Shown one piece after another: positions 25,367 through 33,924 of a DNA stretch of 64,000 nt. The notes below the pieces were generated by a model. It ran no database searches, was not told where the DNA came from, and saw nothing but the letters and a program-made list of their open reading frames with translations. The stretch is from Geminicoccaceae bacterium (GTDB taxonomy: Bacteria; Pseudomonadota; Alphaproteobacteria; Geminicoccales; Geminicoccaceae). The first letter of the stretch is position 1. The number at the start of each line of letters is the position of its first letter. Location of the stretch: positions 1-64,000 of the forward strand of contig JANQPX010000034.1 in the NCBI GenBank assembly GCA_028285265.1, in the 5' to 3' direction. The position numbers and the translations under genes are program-made.

Positions 25367-25858
25367 TCAAACCTCGCGCCACGCATCGCCGACACGAAGA
25401 CGGTGGCCGACGGTCAAACCTTTCGCCAAGGTCTGCTCGATGAAACAGCCTTTCTTGGCGGCGCTGAGGAGGCGCACTAACGCGTCGGGGCTGGCATCGC
25501 TGTCGATGTCGACATCCAGATCGAAGGCGACCGGCGATGTCTCGTAGGGATCGTCACCCGACTGCTCACCATTCCAATGCAGCCTTGCCTTGACCTCAAC
25601 ATGACGGATCGGCGTGTTCAGCCTCTTCGAGAACGCACGGATCTGCGTCATCAGGCAGCCAGTGAGCGCCGCAGTGAAAAGCGCAAGTGGCGGCGGTGCT
25701 GTTCCGTCGCCACCATGAAATGGCCCCTCGTCGGTCGCGAGCTCAAAAGACTCCTTCATCATCGGCCAAGTGACCGAGATGTCGTTCCGCATTTTACCGC
25801 TTGAACGCCCCACCCCTTCGAAAATGACGTCAAAGCGCTTGGTCTGCTCGTCGTTCAT
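25367..25858 (-). CDS. OsmC-family protein, copy 2
   Basis: A 163-residue OsmC-like protein, more distant from the other two copies. The first family Cys is in LFTAALTGCLMTQIRAFS; the second is in AAKKGCFIEQTLAKG. The opening strands (RFDVIFEGVGRSSGKM) fit the OsmC beta-barrel. Convergent with the peroxiredoxin gene and 26 bases upstream of the zinc-alcohol-dehydrogenase start in the minus-strand sense, which it follows as a possible operon mate. Confidence 0.85.
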   Translation of the reverse strand: MNDEQTKRFDVIFEGVGRSSGKMRNDISVTWPMMKESFELATDEGPFHGGDGTAPPPLALFTAALTGCLMTQIRAFSKRLNTPIRHVEVKARLHWNGEQSGDDPYETSPVAFDLDVDIDSDASPDALVRLLSAAKKGCFIEQTLAKGLTVGHRLRVGDAWREV

Positions 25859-25884
25859 CGTCCCCTAGTCCCCAGCCGATCGAA

Positions 25885-27024
25885 TTACATCTGCGCTTTC
25901 ACCACCACCTTAATGGCATCCTCGATTCGTTCGCGCGCGTAGCGAAGTGCGGTTGGCAGATCGTCGAGCGCGAAGGTGTGGGTGTGAATCAGCGAGGCGT
26001 CGAAACGTTTCTCGCGCATGAAGCCCATGGCGCGGTGCGTGGCGCTTTTGCCTTCACCGCGGATGCCATAGATATAGACGTTGTTCCTGACCATGTTGGG
26101 CAGATCCACGGTCACCGGGTCGTGCGGGAAAGCGGCGAGGCAGATCTTACCGCCACGATTGATCATCTGGATCGCCTCGTTAACCGCATCCTCCGTGCCG
26201 GCGCATTCGATCACATAGTCAGCACCCTTTTCGCCAATGATCCGTTTGATGGCGTCGACCGTGTTCGCCTCGCTTCGAACATTGATGACATAGTCAGCGC
26301 CTAGCTTCTTGCCGATCTCCAGACGCGCGTCGCGTGTGCCGGTCAGGATGACGGGACCTGCGCCAAGCGCTTTGGCGACGGCGACCGCAAGGAGGCCGAT
26401 CGGCCCAGGGCCGGTCACGACGACACTCTCGCCCGCGACCAGACCGCCAAGTTCAGTGAGCCCATACATCGACGTGCCGGCGGTCACCACCAGCGTCGCT
26501 TCCTCGTCCGACATGTCATCGGGAACGGAGACCAGCGTGTTGATGTTGTTAACCGCATATTCGCAAAAGCCGCCATCGGTCGTGAAACCGTTGGCACGAT
26601 GACCCTTATCGACATTGCCATAGTTGAGACCATAGTTCAGGCAAGCAGTGTACATGCCCTGACGACAGCGTTTGCACTGGCCGCAACCCGCATGGATCTC
26701 GACTGTGACGCGCTCGCCTATTCGGTATTCATCGACGCCGGGGCCGAGCGCAGCAATCGTGCCCATATACTCATGCCCCGGTGTGAAGTCTTTATTGAAG
26801 GGCGGCCCGCCTTGGATCAAAGCGGGCGAGCCGTAATGGATGATTTCGAGGTCGGTTGCGCAGATAGCGACGGCATCAATACGCACCAGAACTTCGGCGC
26901 GGCCGGGCATGGGCACCGGTTTTTCCGAAAGCGTGAGAACGTCCGGATCTCCCAAAACCCAGGCTTTCATCCGCTCCGGTATCGGCATTTCATCCGAGGT
27001 TTCGATCCCGTCAGCACTACGCAT
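25885..27024 (-). CDS. Zinc-dependent medium-chain alcohol/polyol dehydrogenase
   Basis: A 379-residue medium-chain dehydrogenase. The catalytic-zinc ligands appear as ICATDLEII (Cys) and FTPGHEYMG (His-Glu). The structural zinc lobe has GCGQCKRCRQGMYTAC, four Cys in the standard spacing. The Rossmann nucleotide fold follows at GPGPIGLLAVAVAKALG. It oxidises an alcohol or polyol with NAD(P)+. The start Met follows GGGAGGCAGGGC; longer starts exist. Divergent from TRAP system 2, so the imported compound may be its substrate or precursor. Confidence 0.9.
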   Translation of the reverse strand: MRSADGIETSDEMPIPERMKAWVLGDPDVLTLSEKPVPMPGRAEVLVRIDAVAICATDLEIIHYGSPALIQGGPPFNKDFTPGHEYMGTIAALGPGVDEYRIGERVTVEIHAGCGQCKRCRQGMYTACLNYGLNYGNVDKGHRANGFTTDGGFCEYAVNNINTLVSVPDDMSDEEATLVVTAGTSMYGLTELGGLVAGESVVVTGPGPIGLLAVAVAKALGAGPVILTGTRDARLEIGKKLGADYVINVRSEANTVDAIKRIIGEKGADYVIECAGTEDAVNEAIQMINRGGKICLAAFPHDPVTVDLPNMVRNNVYIYGIRGEGKSATHRAMGFMREKRFDASLIHTHTFALDDLPTALRYARERIEDAIKVVVKAQM

Positions 27025-27222
27025 GGCCCTGCCTCCCAGTTCGCCGCCTTCGGTGCGACATGTCGTTGCAATAAGTATGATCCAGAACGTCAATCAGGCC
27101 AGCCCCAATCGACCGTCGAATGGACGGCGACCTGTTTCACACTAAATCAAAAGAACAGCCCGATCATTGGAGCGGGAAAGAGCGGCATGTCAAAAAACCG
27201 GCCGCAAAAAAGGGGAGGCACA

Positions 27223-28284
27223 ATGGCGAACAGAATTCTTGTTGCTGGCTTCGCCGCCAGTCTTGGTTTCGCAGCGATACCCGCGATTGCCGACGACATA
27301 ACCCTTCGTATCGGTTCCGGACATCCGCCGGGCGTGGTTTATGCGGGATTGATGCAGAGCTATTTCCAGCCTGAGCTTAAGAAGCGCGTCGAAGAACGCA
27401 CCGACCACACCATCAATTATGTCGAGGGCTATAGCGGCTCGATCGTGAAGGTCACCGAGGTGCTGGAGGGCGTGCAGGACGGCATCATCGATATTGGAGG
27501 CTTTTGCTACTGCTTCGAGCCCTCCAATCTGCCGCTGCACGCCTTCCAGGTGATGCTGCCCTTCGGCACGATGGACCCTGTCACCAGCCTTCGCGTGGCG
27601 CAGGACGTCTATGCCGCCGTGCCGCATCTGCAGAACGTGTTCGAAGAGAAGTTTAATCAGAAGCTTCTCTCGCGCATCACCGATGGCGGCTACAATCTCG
27701 GCACCAGTTTCGAGTGGGAAACGCTCGATGATCTGAAGAACCAGAAAATTGCAGGTGCTGGACTCAATCTAAACTGGCTCGAATATGCCGGCGTGACCCC
27801 GGTGCAAAGCTCGCTGGCAACTGCCTATACCGAGCTTAAGACCAATGTCTATGAGGGCTGGATCATGTTCCCCAGCGCTTGGGTGAACCTAAAACTGCAC
27901 GAACCAGCACCCTACTATACCCTAATCGGCTTCGGCTCGATTACCTGGCATGGACTGACCATTAACCTGGACACCTGGAACGAGCTGCCAGCAGAGGTCC
28001 AGGAGATCATGCTTGAGGTCGCCACCGACTATGAAGAGGAAACCGGAACGGTCAACCAGGTCGAGTATGACAAGCATATCGATACGCTGAAGGGTATTAT
28101 CTCTGTCAACGAGATCGACCCCGCGGTGCGTGCCGATTGGGCGCAGTCATTGGCGAGCTGGCCACAGACCATGGCCGACGAGTTGGACGGCCAAGGCTTA
28201 CCGGCCTCCGAGGTCTTAAAGCTCACCCTCGAAGCGGCGGAAAAACACGGCTACGAATGGCCTGTGCGCTACGAGATCCAATAG
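27223..28284 (+). CDS. TRAP transporter substrate-binding protein (DctP-like), system 2
   Basis: A 353-residue binding protein with a Sec signal cut near AIA-DDITL and a start preceded by GGGGAGGCACA. Homologous to the protein at 18354 over the whole length: both begin DxITLRIGSGHP, both have TDHTI-VEGY and WPVRYEI/WPVQYEI endings, and both have a Cys-x-Cys in the ligand region (here GFCYCFEP, Cys 95 and 97). The shared pair points to related ligands. First gene of a complete TRAP operon with the small and large permeases downstream. Confidence 0.92.
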   Translation: MANRILVAGFAASLGFAAIPAIADDITLRIGSGHPPGVVYAGLMQSYFQPELKKRVEERTDHTINYVEGYSGSIVKVTEVLEGVQDGIIDIGGFCYCFEPSNLPLHAFQVMLPFGTMDPVTSLRVAQDVYAAVPHLQNVFEEKFNQKLLSRITDGGYNLGTSFEWETLDDLKNQKIAGAGLNLNWLEYAGVTPVQSSLATAYTELKTNVYEGWIMFPSAWVNLKLHEPAPYYTLIGFGSITWHGLTINLDTWNELPAEVQEIMLEVATDYEEETGTVNQVEYDKHIDTLKGIISVNEIDPAVRADWAQSLASWPQTMADELDGQGLPASEVLKLTLEAAEKHGYEWPVRYEIQ

Positions 28285-28302
28285 TCTTTTGTCAGTAGGC
28301 TC

Positions 28303-28330
28303 GGATGCGTACCCAAAACGGCGCGCATCC
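28303..28330 (+). terminator. Stem-loop between binding protein and permease genes
   Basis: GGATGCG (28303-28309) pairs with CGCATCC (28324-28330), a 7-bp stem. It lies between the binding-protein stop and the small-permease start, where an attenuator or mRNA-stabilising hairpin often lets the binding protein be made in excess. No T-run follows. Confidence 0.4.
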
Positions 28331-28353
28331 CGGCCCAGGCTCGTCAAAGAAAT

Positions 28354-28854
28354 ATGGCCCTCATACGCGTCGCTGACTGGCTCACCAAGCTCCTGATGGT
28401 CCTGGCCGCCGCCTGGGCGTTTTTGCTCTGCTTCGTCATCCTTGCGGACATCATCTTCCGCGCGCTCAACATGCCGCTTCAGGGCACGAAGGAGATCGTC
28501 GCTAACTCCGTCGTTATGATCGTCTTCTTGCAACTCGGTTTCGCAATCCGCAGCCGCTCGATGCTACAGGCGGATTTTCTCGTACATCTGTTCGGCAAGC
28601 GCACGCGGTCGGCACTCCGTGTCTTTGGTTACCTCCTAGGCGCCTGTCTGTTCCTCCTGTTCCTGAAAGGCGGCATCGATCCGGCGCTCCGCTCGTTCGC
28701 CAATGGCGAGTTCGACGGCGAAGGAGCACTTCGCGTTCCTGTCTGGCCGACGCGCTTTATGATCCTCGTCGGCAGCGCACTCGGTGCGTTCAATTATCTT
28801 GTTCTGGCGATCGTCGAGGGGCTCGGGCTCGAAGCCGAGGAACCCGTCCTTTGA
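28354..28854 (+). CDS. TRAP transporter small permease (DctQ-like), system 2
   Basis: A 166-residue four-helix protein of the DctQ family: FVILADIIFRALNMPLQGTKEIVANS, VMIVFLQLGFAI, FLLFLKGG and FDGEGALRVPVWPTRFM. Nearly the same layout as the gene at 17633. Located 70 bases after the binding-protein gene. Confidence 0.92.
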   Translation: MALIRVADWLTKLLMVLAAAWAFLLCFVILADIIFRALNMPLQGTKEIVANSVVMIVFLQLGFAIRSRSMLQADFLVHLFGKRTRSALRVFGYLLGACLFLLFLKGGIDPALRSFANGEFDGEGALRVPVWPTRFMILVGSALGAFNYLVLAIVEGLGLEAEEPVL

Positions 28855-28932
28855 TGGTCTTCCGGGAAACAACCACATCTCGTCGCGCTATGACGCAGGC
28901 GTTCCGATGTCAACGATCTGGACGATCGTCTC

Positions 28933-30264
28933 GTGTTTGATGTCAATACGGCTGTATTGATCGTCGTTCTCCTGTTGATGCTGGTGTTTATCGGCGTTCA
29001 TGTCGCCGTTGCGCTTGGGATCACGAGCGTGATCGGCCTGTACCTGGTCACCGGGAAATTTCGAATCGTCGAGGCAACGCTTGCCAGCACGGCAGCGGAG
29101 GCGCTCCGCGACTTCACGTTCGCGGTCATTCCGCTCTTTATGCTCATGGGCGAATTCATCGGCAGATCGGGAGCGATCTCGGATATCTATGTCGCGATCA
29201 ATCGCGGTATCCAGCGTCTTCCTGGCCGCCTTGCGATCGCGACCGTCCTCGGCAATGCAATTTTTTCCTTCGTGACCGGTGTCAGCATCGCGTCCGCCGC
29301 TGCATTTTCGCGCATTGCCTATCCTGAGATGAAAAGCTTCGGTTACGATCGCGGCTTCGCGCTCGGGGCCATCGCTGGCAGTAGCTGCCTTGGGATGCTC
29401 ATTCCTCCGAGCGTCCTGATGATCGTCTGGGGCATTCTGACCGAGCAGTCGATCGGTCGGCTGTTCCTCGCTGGCGTGCTGCCGGGCGCGCTGCTGGTCT
29501 TTCTGTTCCTCGCCTACATCATCATCTCATCGCTCCTTCGCCCGGAATGGGTCGGGGAAGCTCACGGGCGCCCAAAGGCCATCATCGAAACCGGCAAGGA
29601 CGTTCCATCGTCGAGGATGTTGGGCAGCATCGGCGGGATCGGGTTCATCATCACGGCGGTGCTCGGTGGCATCTGGTTCGGCTATTTCACACCAACCGAA
29701 GGGGCGGGCGCCGGAGCGGCGCTTGCTCTCCTCCTTGCCTTCGCCAAAGGCATGCGCGGTAAGGAGCTGCGGGAGGCGGTTTTCGCCGTCGGTAGAACAG
29801 CGGCACCGATCCTCATCCTGCTATTGATGGCCGCTCTCTACTCGCGCACGCTCGCCATGACCGGGGTCACATCAGCGATCCAGACCTTCTTCTTGGAAAC
29901 GGGCCTCGAGCCATGGATGATCCTCGCGCTGATGGTGCTGGTCTGGTTTCTGCTCGGCATGGTGATCGACTCGATCTCGATTATGCTCCTCACCGTGCCA
30001 ATCTTCGAGCCGCTCGCGACAGCGCTCGGCTATGACCGCATCGCGTTTGCGATTGTCGGCATCCTAGCGATCGAGGCAGGGCTGCTGACGCCGCCTTTCG
30101 GTCTCCTGGTCTACACCGTTAAAGCCGCGATCAGAGATGACGAGGTCAGCGTGCGCACGATCTTCCAAAGCTCGATCCCCTACTGGATCATCATGCTGGT
30201 CGGCATGGTGATGATCGTCATCTTCCCCGAGATCGCGAACTTTTTGCCGGACCTTCTGTTCTGA
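28933..30264 (+). CDS. TRAP transporter large permease (DctM-like), system 2
   Basis: A 443-residue membrane permease with about 12 helices and DctM signatures: FTFAVIPLFMLMGEFIGRSGA, GRLAIATVLGNAIFSFVTG, SRIAYPEMKSFGY, CLGMLIPPSVLMIVWG and GLLTPPFGLLVYTVKA. GTG start with no strong ribosome site. Closely parallel to the gene at 16314. Confidence 0.93.
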   Translation: MFDVNTAVLIVVLLLMLVFIGVHVAVALGITSVIGLYLVTGKFRIVEATLASTAAEALRDFTFAVIPLFMLMGEFIGRSGAISDIYVAINRGIQRLPGRLAIATVLGNAIFSFVTGVSIASAAAFSRIAYPEMKSFGYDRGFALGAIAGSSCLGMLIPPSVLMIVWGILTEQSIGRLFLAGVLPGALLVFLFLAYIIISSLLRPEWVGEAHGRPKAIIETGKDVPSSRMLGSIGGIGFIITAVLGGIWFGYFTPTEGAGAGAALALLLAFAKGMRGKELREAVFAVGRTAAPILILLLMAALYSRTLAMTGVTSAIQTFFLETGLEPWMILALMVLVWFLLGMVIDSISIMLLTVPIFEPLATALGYDRIAFAIVGILAIEAGLLTPPFGLLVYTVKAAIRDDEVSVRTIFQSSIPYWIIMLVGMVMIVIFPEIANFLPDLLF

Positions 30265-30281
30265 CGTGATGACGACGTTGG

Positions 30282-30758
30282 TCAGGCTGCCGAACGGTCG
30301 ATGCCATTGATCGTCCATGTCTCGGTCACATCACTGCCGGACATCTGCAGCATTTTCGAAACCGCACAATGATGCCGGAGCTTCGCAATGACGGCATCGA
30401 TCGCTTCGTCCGGACCGTCCATCTCCGCAACGATGCTAATCGTCACCTCGGGGAACGGAATATCGATTGGCTCAATCAGCCGGGTGCCGCTGCTATCCAT
30501 CTTGGTGACGACATCAACGTCCATCGACGTGATCGTCACACCGTGATGCGCGGCGAGCTTGTTGGTAATGACATGAGTACAGCCGACCAGCCCCATGATC
30601 ATAGTCTCAACGGGCATGGGTCCGAGATTGGTGCCGCCGCGCTCGATCGGCTCATCAATCACCATCTCGATATCACGTGCCCGAACGGTCGAGCGGGTCT
30701 TGGTTTGCTGCGTCCCTGAAACGCTGAACGTCCAGATCGGTTTTTCTTTAATCTTCAT
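30282..30758 (-). CDS. OsmC-family protein, copy 3
   Basis: A 158-residue OsmC-like protein resembling copy 1 at 24336. The first Cys is in IMGLVGCTHVITNKLAAHHG. The second, where copy 1 has FCPVAK, is in HHCAVSKML. RARDIEMVIDEPIERGGTN is shared with copy 1. Start after AGAGAGGACATTCG. It is the last gene of the long minus-strand run that carries the TTT transporters, and is convergent with TRAP system 2. Confidence 0.87.
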   Translation of the reverse strand: MKIKEKPIWTFSVSGTQQTKTRSTVRARDIEMVIDEPIERGGTNLGPMPVETMIMGLVGCTHVITNKLAAHHGVTITSMDVDVVTKMDSSGTRLIEPIDIPFPEVTISIVAEMDGPDEAIDAVIAKLRHHCAVSKMLQMSGSDVTETWTINGIDRSAA

Positions 30759-30849
30759 CGAATGTCCTCTCTCCGCACTATCGAACAGGGCCGAAACGCG
30801 TCGACGCTCCGGCCCCTTCGATCGTTGTGTTACAGCAGTTCGAAGGCAG

Positions 30850-31821
30850 TCATTGCGATGTGATGGCGTTCACCAGCTCGCGATAGGCTTCGCTCTGCTC
30901 GACGCGCATCTTTTGATATGTCGGGCCGTCGATCAGATCGGTCGTCTCACCCAGTCGCCCCATCATTCGGTTGTAGGTCTTGTCATCCTGTAGCGCCTTG
31001 AACGCATCGCCGAGCTTGGCAAGTACGTCGTCCGGCGTGCCAGCGGGAGCGACGACGACGCGATGCATGAAACCGACATCGCCGCCGATGCCGAGCTCCT
31101 CAAATGAGGGCACATCATCATAGATCCGCTCGGAACCTGCCGTCGCCAAAACCCGCACCTTGCCTGACGAAACCAAGGCGGAGAGCGTCGAAGGGAAGCC
31201 CATAGTCACATCCGCATCGCCGCCAAGAAGTGCCTGCATGGCCGGGCCACCGCCCTGATAAGGCACGAGATTGAACGCGACATCTTTCGCTTTCATGATT
31301 TGCGCCGCCGGCACGAAAAGAGCGCCCCAATTTCCTGAATGGGCCATGCGAACGCTGCCCGGACTGTCGCTCGCCGCCTTGATCAGATCGTCGAAACTTT
31401 GGTGCGGACTATCAGCGCGCACCACAATCGCAATCGGCGCGTAATTGATGCGTGCGACAGGCACGAAGTCAGCGTTGGGATCGTAGGGCAGGTTCTCGAC
31501 ATGTTGCTGCAGCATGTCGATGTAGTTGTGGGTGAATAGCAGTGTGTAGCCGTCGGCTGCCGAATTCGCGACTTCCTGCGTTCCCTTCTGTCCGCCAGCA
31601 CCTGGCGTCAATCGAACGATCATCGCCTGGCCAAGATATTCGGGGATGATGCTGGTGATGACACGGGCGTTGAGGTCATGGGAGCCACCGGCACCGAGAG
31701 GAATCACGAGCGTCAACGGCTTCTCCGGAAATTCCGCGTTCGCCTCAGCGAAGCCGAACGTCATGGCAAAGCCTGCCAGGGCCGCCGTCAAGAAACTGCG
31801 CTTCGAAAGTCTCCAAAACAT
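30850..31821 (-). CDS. TTT transporter binding protein (TctC/Bug family), system A
   Basis: A 323-residue periplasmic protein of the tripartite tricarboxylate transporter family. The start Met follows AGGGAGAGAGC. A signal peptide of about 30 residues (SFLTAALAGFAMTFGF) ends near AEANA. The family's opening FPEKPLTLVIPLGAGGSHDLNARV (Bug signature with the two carboxylate-binding loops), PGAGGQKGTQEVA and ADGYTLLFT are all present. It binds a carboxylate. It sits after the TctA gene rather than before TctB, an unusual order. Confidence 0.92.
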   Translation of the reverse strand: MFWRLSKRSFLTAALAGFAMTFGFAEANAEFPEKPLTLVIPLGAGGSHDLNARVITSIIPEYLGQAMIVRLTPGAGGQKGTQEVANSAADGYTLLFTHNYIDMLQQHVENLPYDPNADFVPVARINYAPIAIVVRADSPHQSFDDLIKAASDSPGSVRMAHSGNWGALFVPAAQIMKAKDVAFNLVPYQGGGPAMQALLGGDADVTMGFPSTLSALVSSGKVRVLATAGSERIYDDVPSFEELGIGGDVGFMHRVVVAPAGTPDDVLAKLGDAFKALQDDKTYNRMMGRLGETTDLIDGPTYQKMRVEQSEAYRELVNAITSQ

Positions 31822-31884
31822 TGCTCTCTCCCTTTGCATCATCATTGATCCGGGACCCGTCGGGTGATGCAGCCCGATCAGGCC

Positions 31885-33366
31885 TCAACCAGACGCGACG
31901 CTCGCCATGCGGCGCCACAGCAGGAAACCAACAAAGGGTGTGGCGAGAAGGACGGCGAGCATCCCCTGTCGCTCACTCAACATGAATGAGATCAGATTAT
32001 CCTGTGACATCGCCATCGTCTGACCGAACGCGTACTCGAGCGGTGACCCCAAGATAAATCCCATGACCATCGGCATGACGTCGAACTTTGCAGCGCGGGC
32101 GAAGATTCCAAACGCGCCGAAGGCGACCAGCATCAGAAGATCGACCGAATCCGAGCGGAAGACGAAGACGCCAGCAAAGGCGAGCATGATGACAACGGGG
32201 ATCAGGAGCGAACTCTTGATGGTCACCAATCGGGCAAAGAACGGGATTGAAAGATAGCCGATCACCAGAAACAGAAGATTGGCGAACACCATCGCGATCA
32301 GAATCGCAAACACCGTCTCGCCCTGCTGCTCGAACAATTGCGGCCCGGGCCTCAGCCCTTGCGCGACGAACGCGCCGAGCAGGATGGCGGTGATATTGTC
32401 ACCAGGGATGCCGAGTGTCAGCAGCGGCACCAAGGTTGGGCCATTCACCGAATTGTTAGCCGCTTCGGCGGCGGCCACACCTTCGATCTCGCCTTTGCCA
32501 AAAGCATCGGGGGTCGCTGACGCGTTCTTGGCGGCAGCATATCCCATCATCGCCGCAACCACCTGACCGAGGCCCGGAACAATGCCGATCGACGTCCCGA
32601 TCATCGTCGAGCGCCCGATGGTTCTGAGACAGCGGCGAAGTTCGGCAAGGGTCAATCGATCGCCCACAAGCTTCGCGACCGATTGCACGCGCTCGCTTCT
32701 CATGACCAGCGAGACGATCTCGGGAATAGCAAAGACGCCGATCAACATTGGGAGGAGCGGTATGCCGGACTTCAGATCGAACAGACCGAAGGTGAAACGC
32801 TCTACACCGCCCAACGGATCGGTACCGATGAACGAGAGGAAGAGGCCGAACGCCATCATCACAAGGCTCTTGATCGGATCGGAGCCCGACGTTGCAGCGA
32901 TGATCACGAGGCTCATCAGCAGCACGGCGAACAACTCCGGTGGGCCGAACTGCATGACGAGAAAGGCAATCGGAAAGATCATCAGGATGGTGAAGATGTC
33001 ACTACTGAGATCACCGAACACTGATGAGAAGAGTGCTGTGTCCAGCGCCTTTCGCGATTGTCCTTTCTTGGTGAGCTGATAACCATCGAGCGACGTTGCA
33101 ACCGCAGCCCCCGTCCCTGGCATGGAGATCAGAATCGCCGGAACACTGCCGCCAAAAATGCCGCCTTTGTAAACACCCAGCAAAAAGGGAATGCCGACGA
33201 GCGGATCGAGAAAGAACGAGATCGGCAATAGGATCGCCATCGCCATCAGCGTCGTGAAGCCCGGCAGCGCGCCGACCACCATCCCGGCAAAGAGGCCGGC
33301 GCTCATCAACAGCATCGTGTCGAGCCTGAGCGCTAGGGCAAAGCCTTGGGCCAGCTGATCAAGCAT
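31885..33366 (-). CDS. TTT transporter large permease (TctA family), system A
   Basis: A 493-residue integral membrane protein with about 12 helices and TctA signatures: GALPGFTTLMAMAILLP, GVYKGGIFGGSVPAILISMPGTGAA, VAAAEAANNSVNGPTLVPLLTLGIPG and GNRxx-type inner repeat. Forms the translocation pore with the 173-residue TctB protein encoded 36 bases upstream. Confidence 0.92.
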   Translation of the reverse strand: MLDQLAQGFALALRLDTMLLMSAGLFAGMVVGALPGFTTLMAMAILLPISFFLDPLVGIPFLLGVYKGGIFGGSVPAILISMPGTGAAVATSLDGYQLTKKGQSRKALDTALFSSVFGDLSSDIFTILMIFPIAFLVMQFGPPELFAVLLMSLVIIAATSGSDPIKSLVMMAFGLFLSFIGTDPLGGVERFTFGLFDLKSGIPLLPMLIGVFAIPEIVSLVMRSERVQSVAKLVGDRLTLAELRRCLRTIGRSTMIGTSIGIVPGLGQVVAAMMGYAAAKNASATPDAFGKGEIEGVAAAEAANNSVNGPTLVPLLTLGIPGDNITAILLGAFVAQGLRPGPQLFEQQGETVFAILIAMVFANLLFLVIGYLSIPFFARLVTIKSSLLIPVVIMLAFAGVFVFRSDSVDLLMLVAFGAFGIFARAAKFDVMPMVMGFILGSPLEYAFGQTMAMSQDNLISFMLSERQGMLAVLLATPFVGFLLWRRMASVASG

Positions 33367-33402
33367 CGATCACGCCAAGATTCATATGACGTGGCACGCA
33401 TC

Positions 33403-33924
33403 TCATTCGCCGAGCAACCGCGAATAGCCGAACTCGATCACGCTGAGTTCAGGCAATGAGACGGCGAGGAGCCGCGTGGCGAGCAGATAGAGGAGGACGG
33501 GGCTTGCGATCGAAATCAAAGCGATTTGCAGCGGGCTGCGATTGCCAACGAGAAACGATACCGAGGCAAGGGCCAGCACAGTGGAGATGAGAAATCCAAA
33601 CGGCTTCATGGCGAGCGCATAGGCAATCATGATCGCAAAGAGCAGAAGCGCGCGGCGAAGGCTCGGACGTTCGACACTGTCCTCGGCCTTCATCTTCGAT
33701 GACCGTCGCACAGTTCGAACGAGGAAGAGCGCCGACAAGATGGCAAGGCCGGACAAAACAAGCGACGGGAAAAGCGACGGCTCAATGGCTGTCAGTGATC
33801 GTCCGAGCAGCACCTTCGGTTCGGCGACCAGGGACCCGATGAAAACCAGACTGAGGCAGGAAAGAACGAACAGCAGTCCACCTAAGAGGAGGTCGGCTTC
33901 GATCACGTACCGGCCAATCTTCAT
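33403..33924 (-). CDS. TTT transporter small permease (TctB family), system A
   Basis: A 173-residue four-helix membrane protein of the TctB type. Hydrophobic helices lie at about residues 10-32, 50-68, 95-115 and 120-150. The protein is poorly conserved in general, so assignment rests on size, topology and position just before tctA. Start overlaps the stop of the DctP-like gene before it. Confidence 0.85.
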   Translation of the reverse strand: MKIGRYVIEADLLLGGLLFVLSCLSLVFIGSLVAEPKVLLGRSLTAIEPSLFPSLVLSGLAILSALFLVRTVRRSSKMKAEDSVERPSLRRALLLFAIMIAYALAMKPFGFLISTVLALASVSFLVGNRSPLQIALISIASPVLLYLLATRLLAVSLPELSVIEFGYSRLLGE

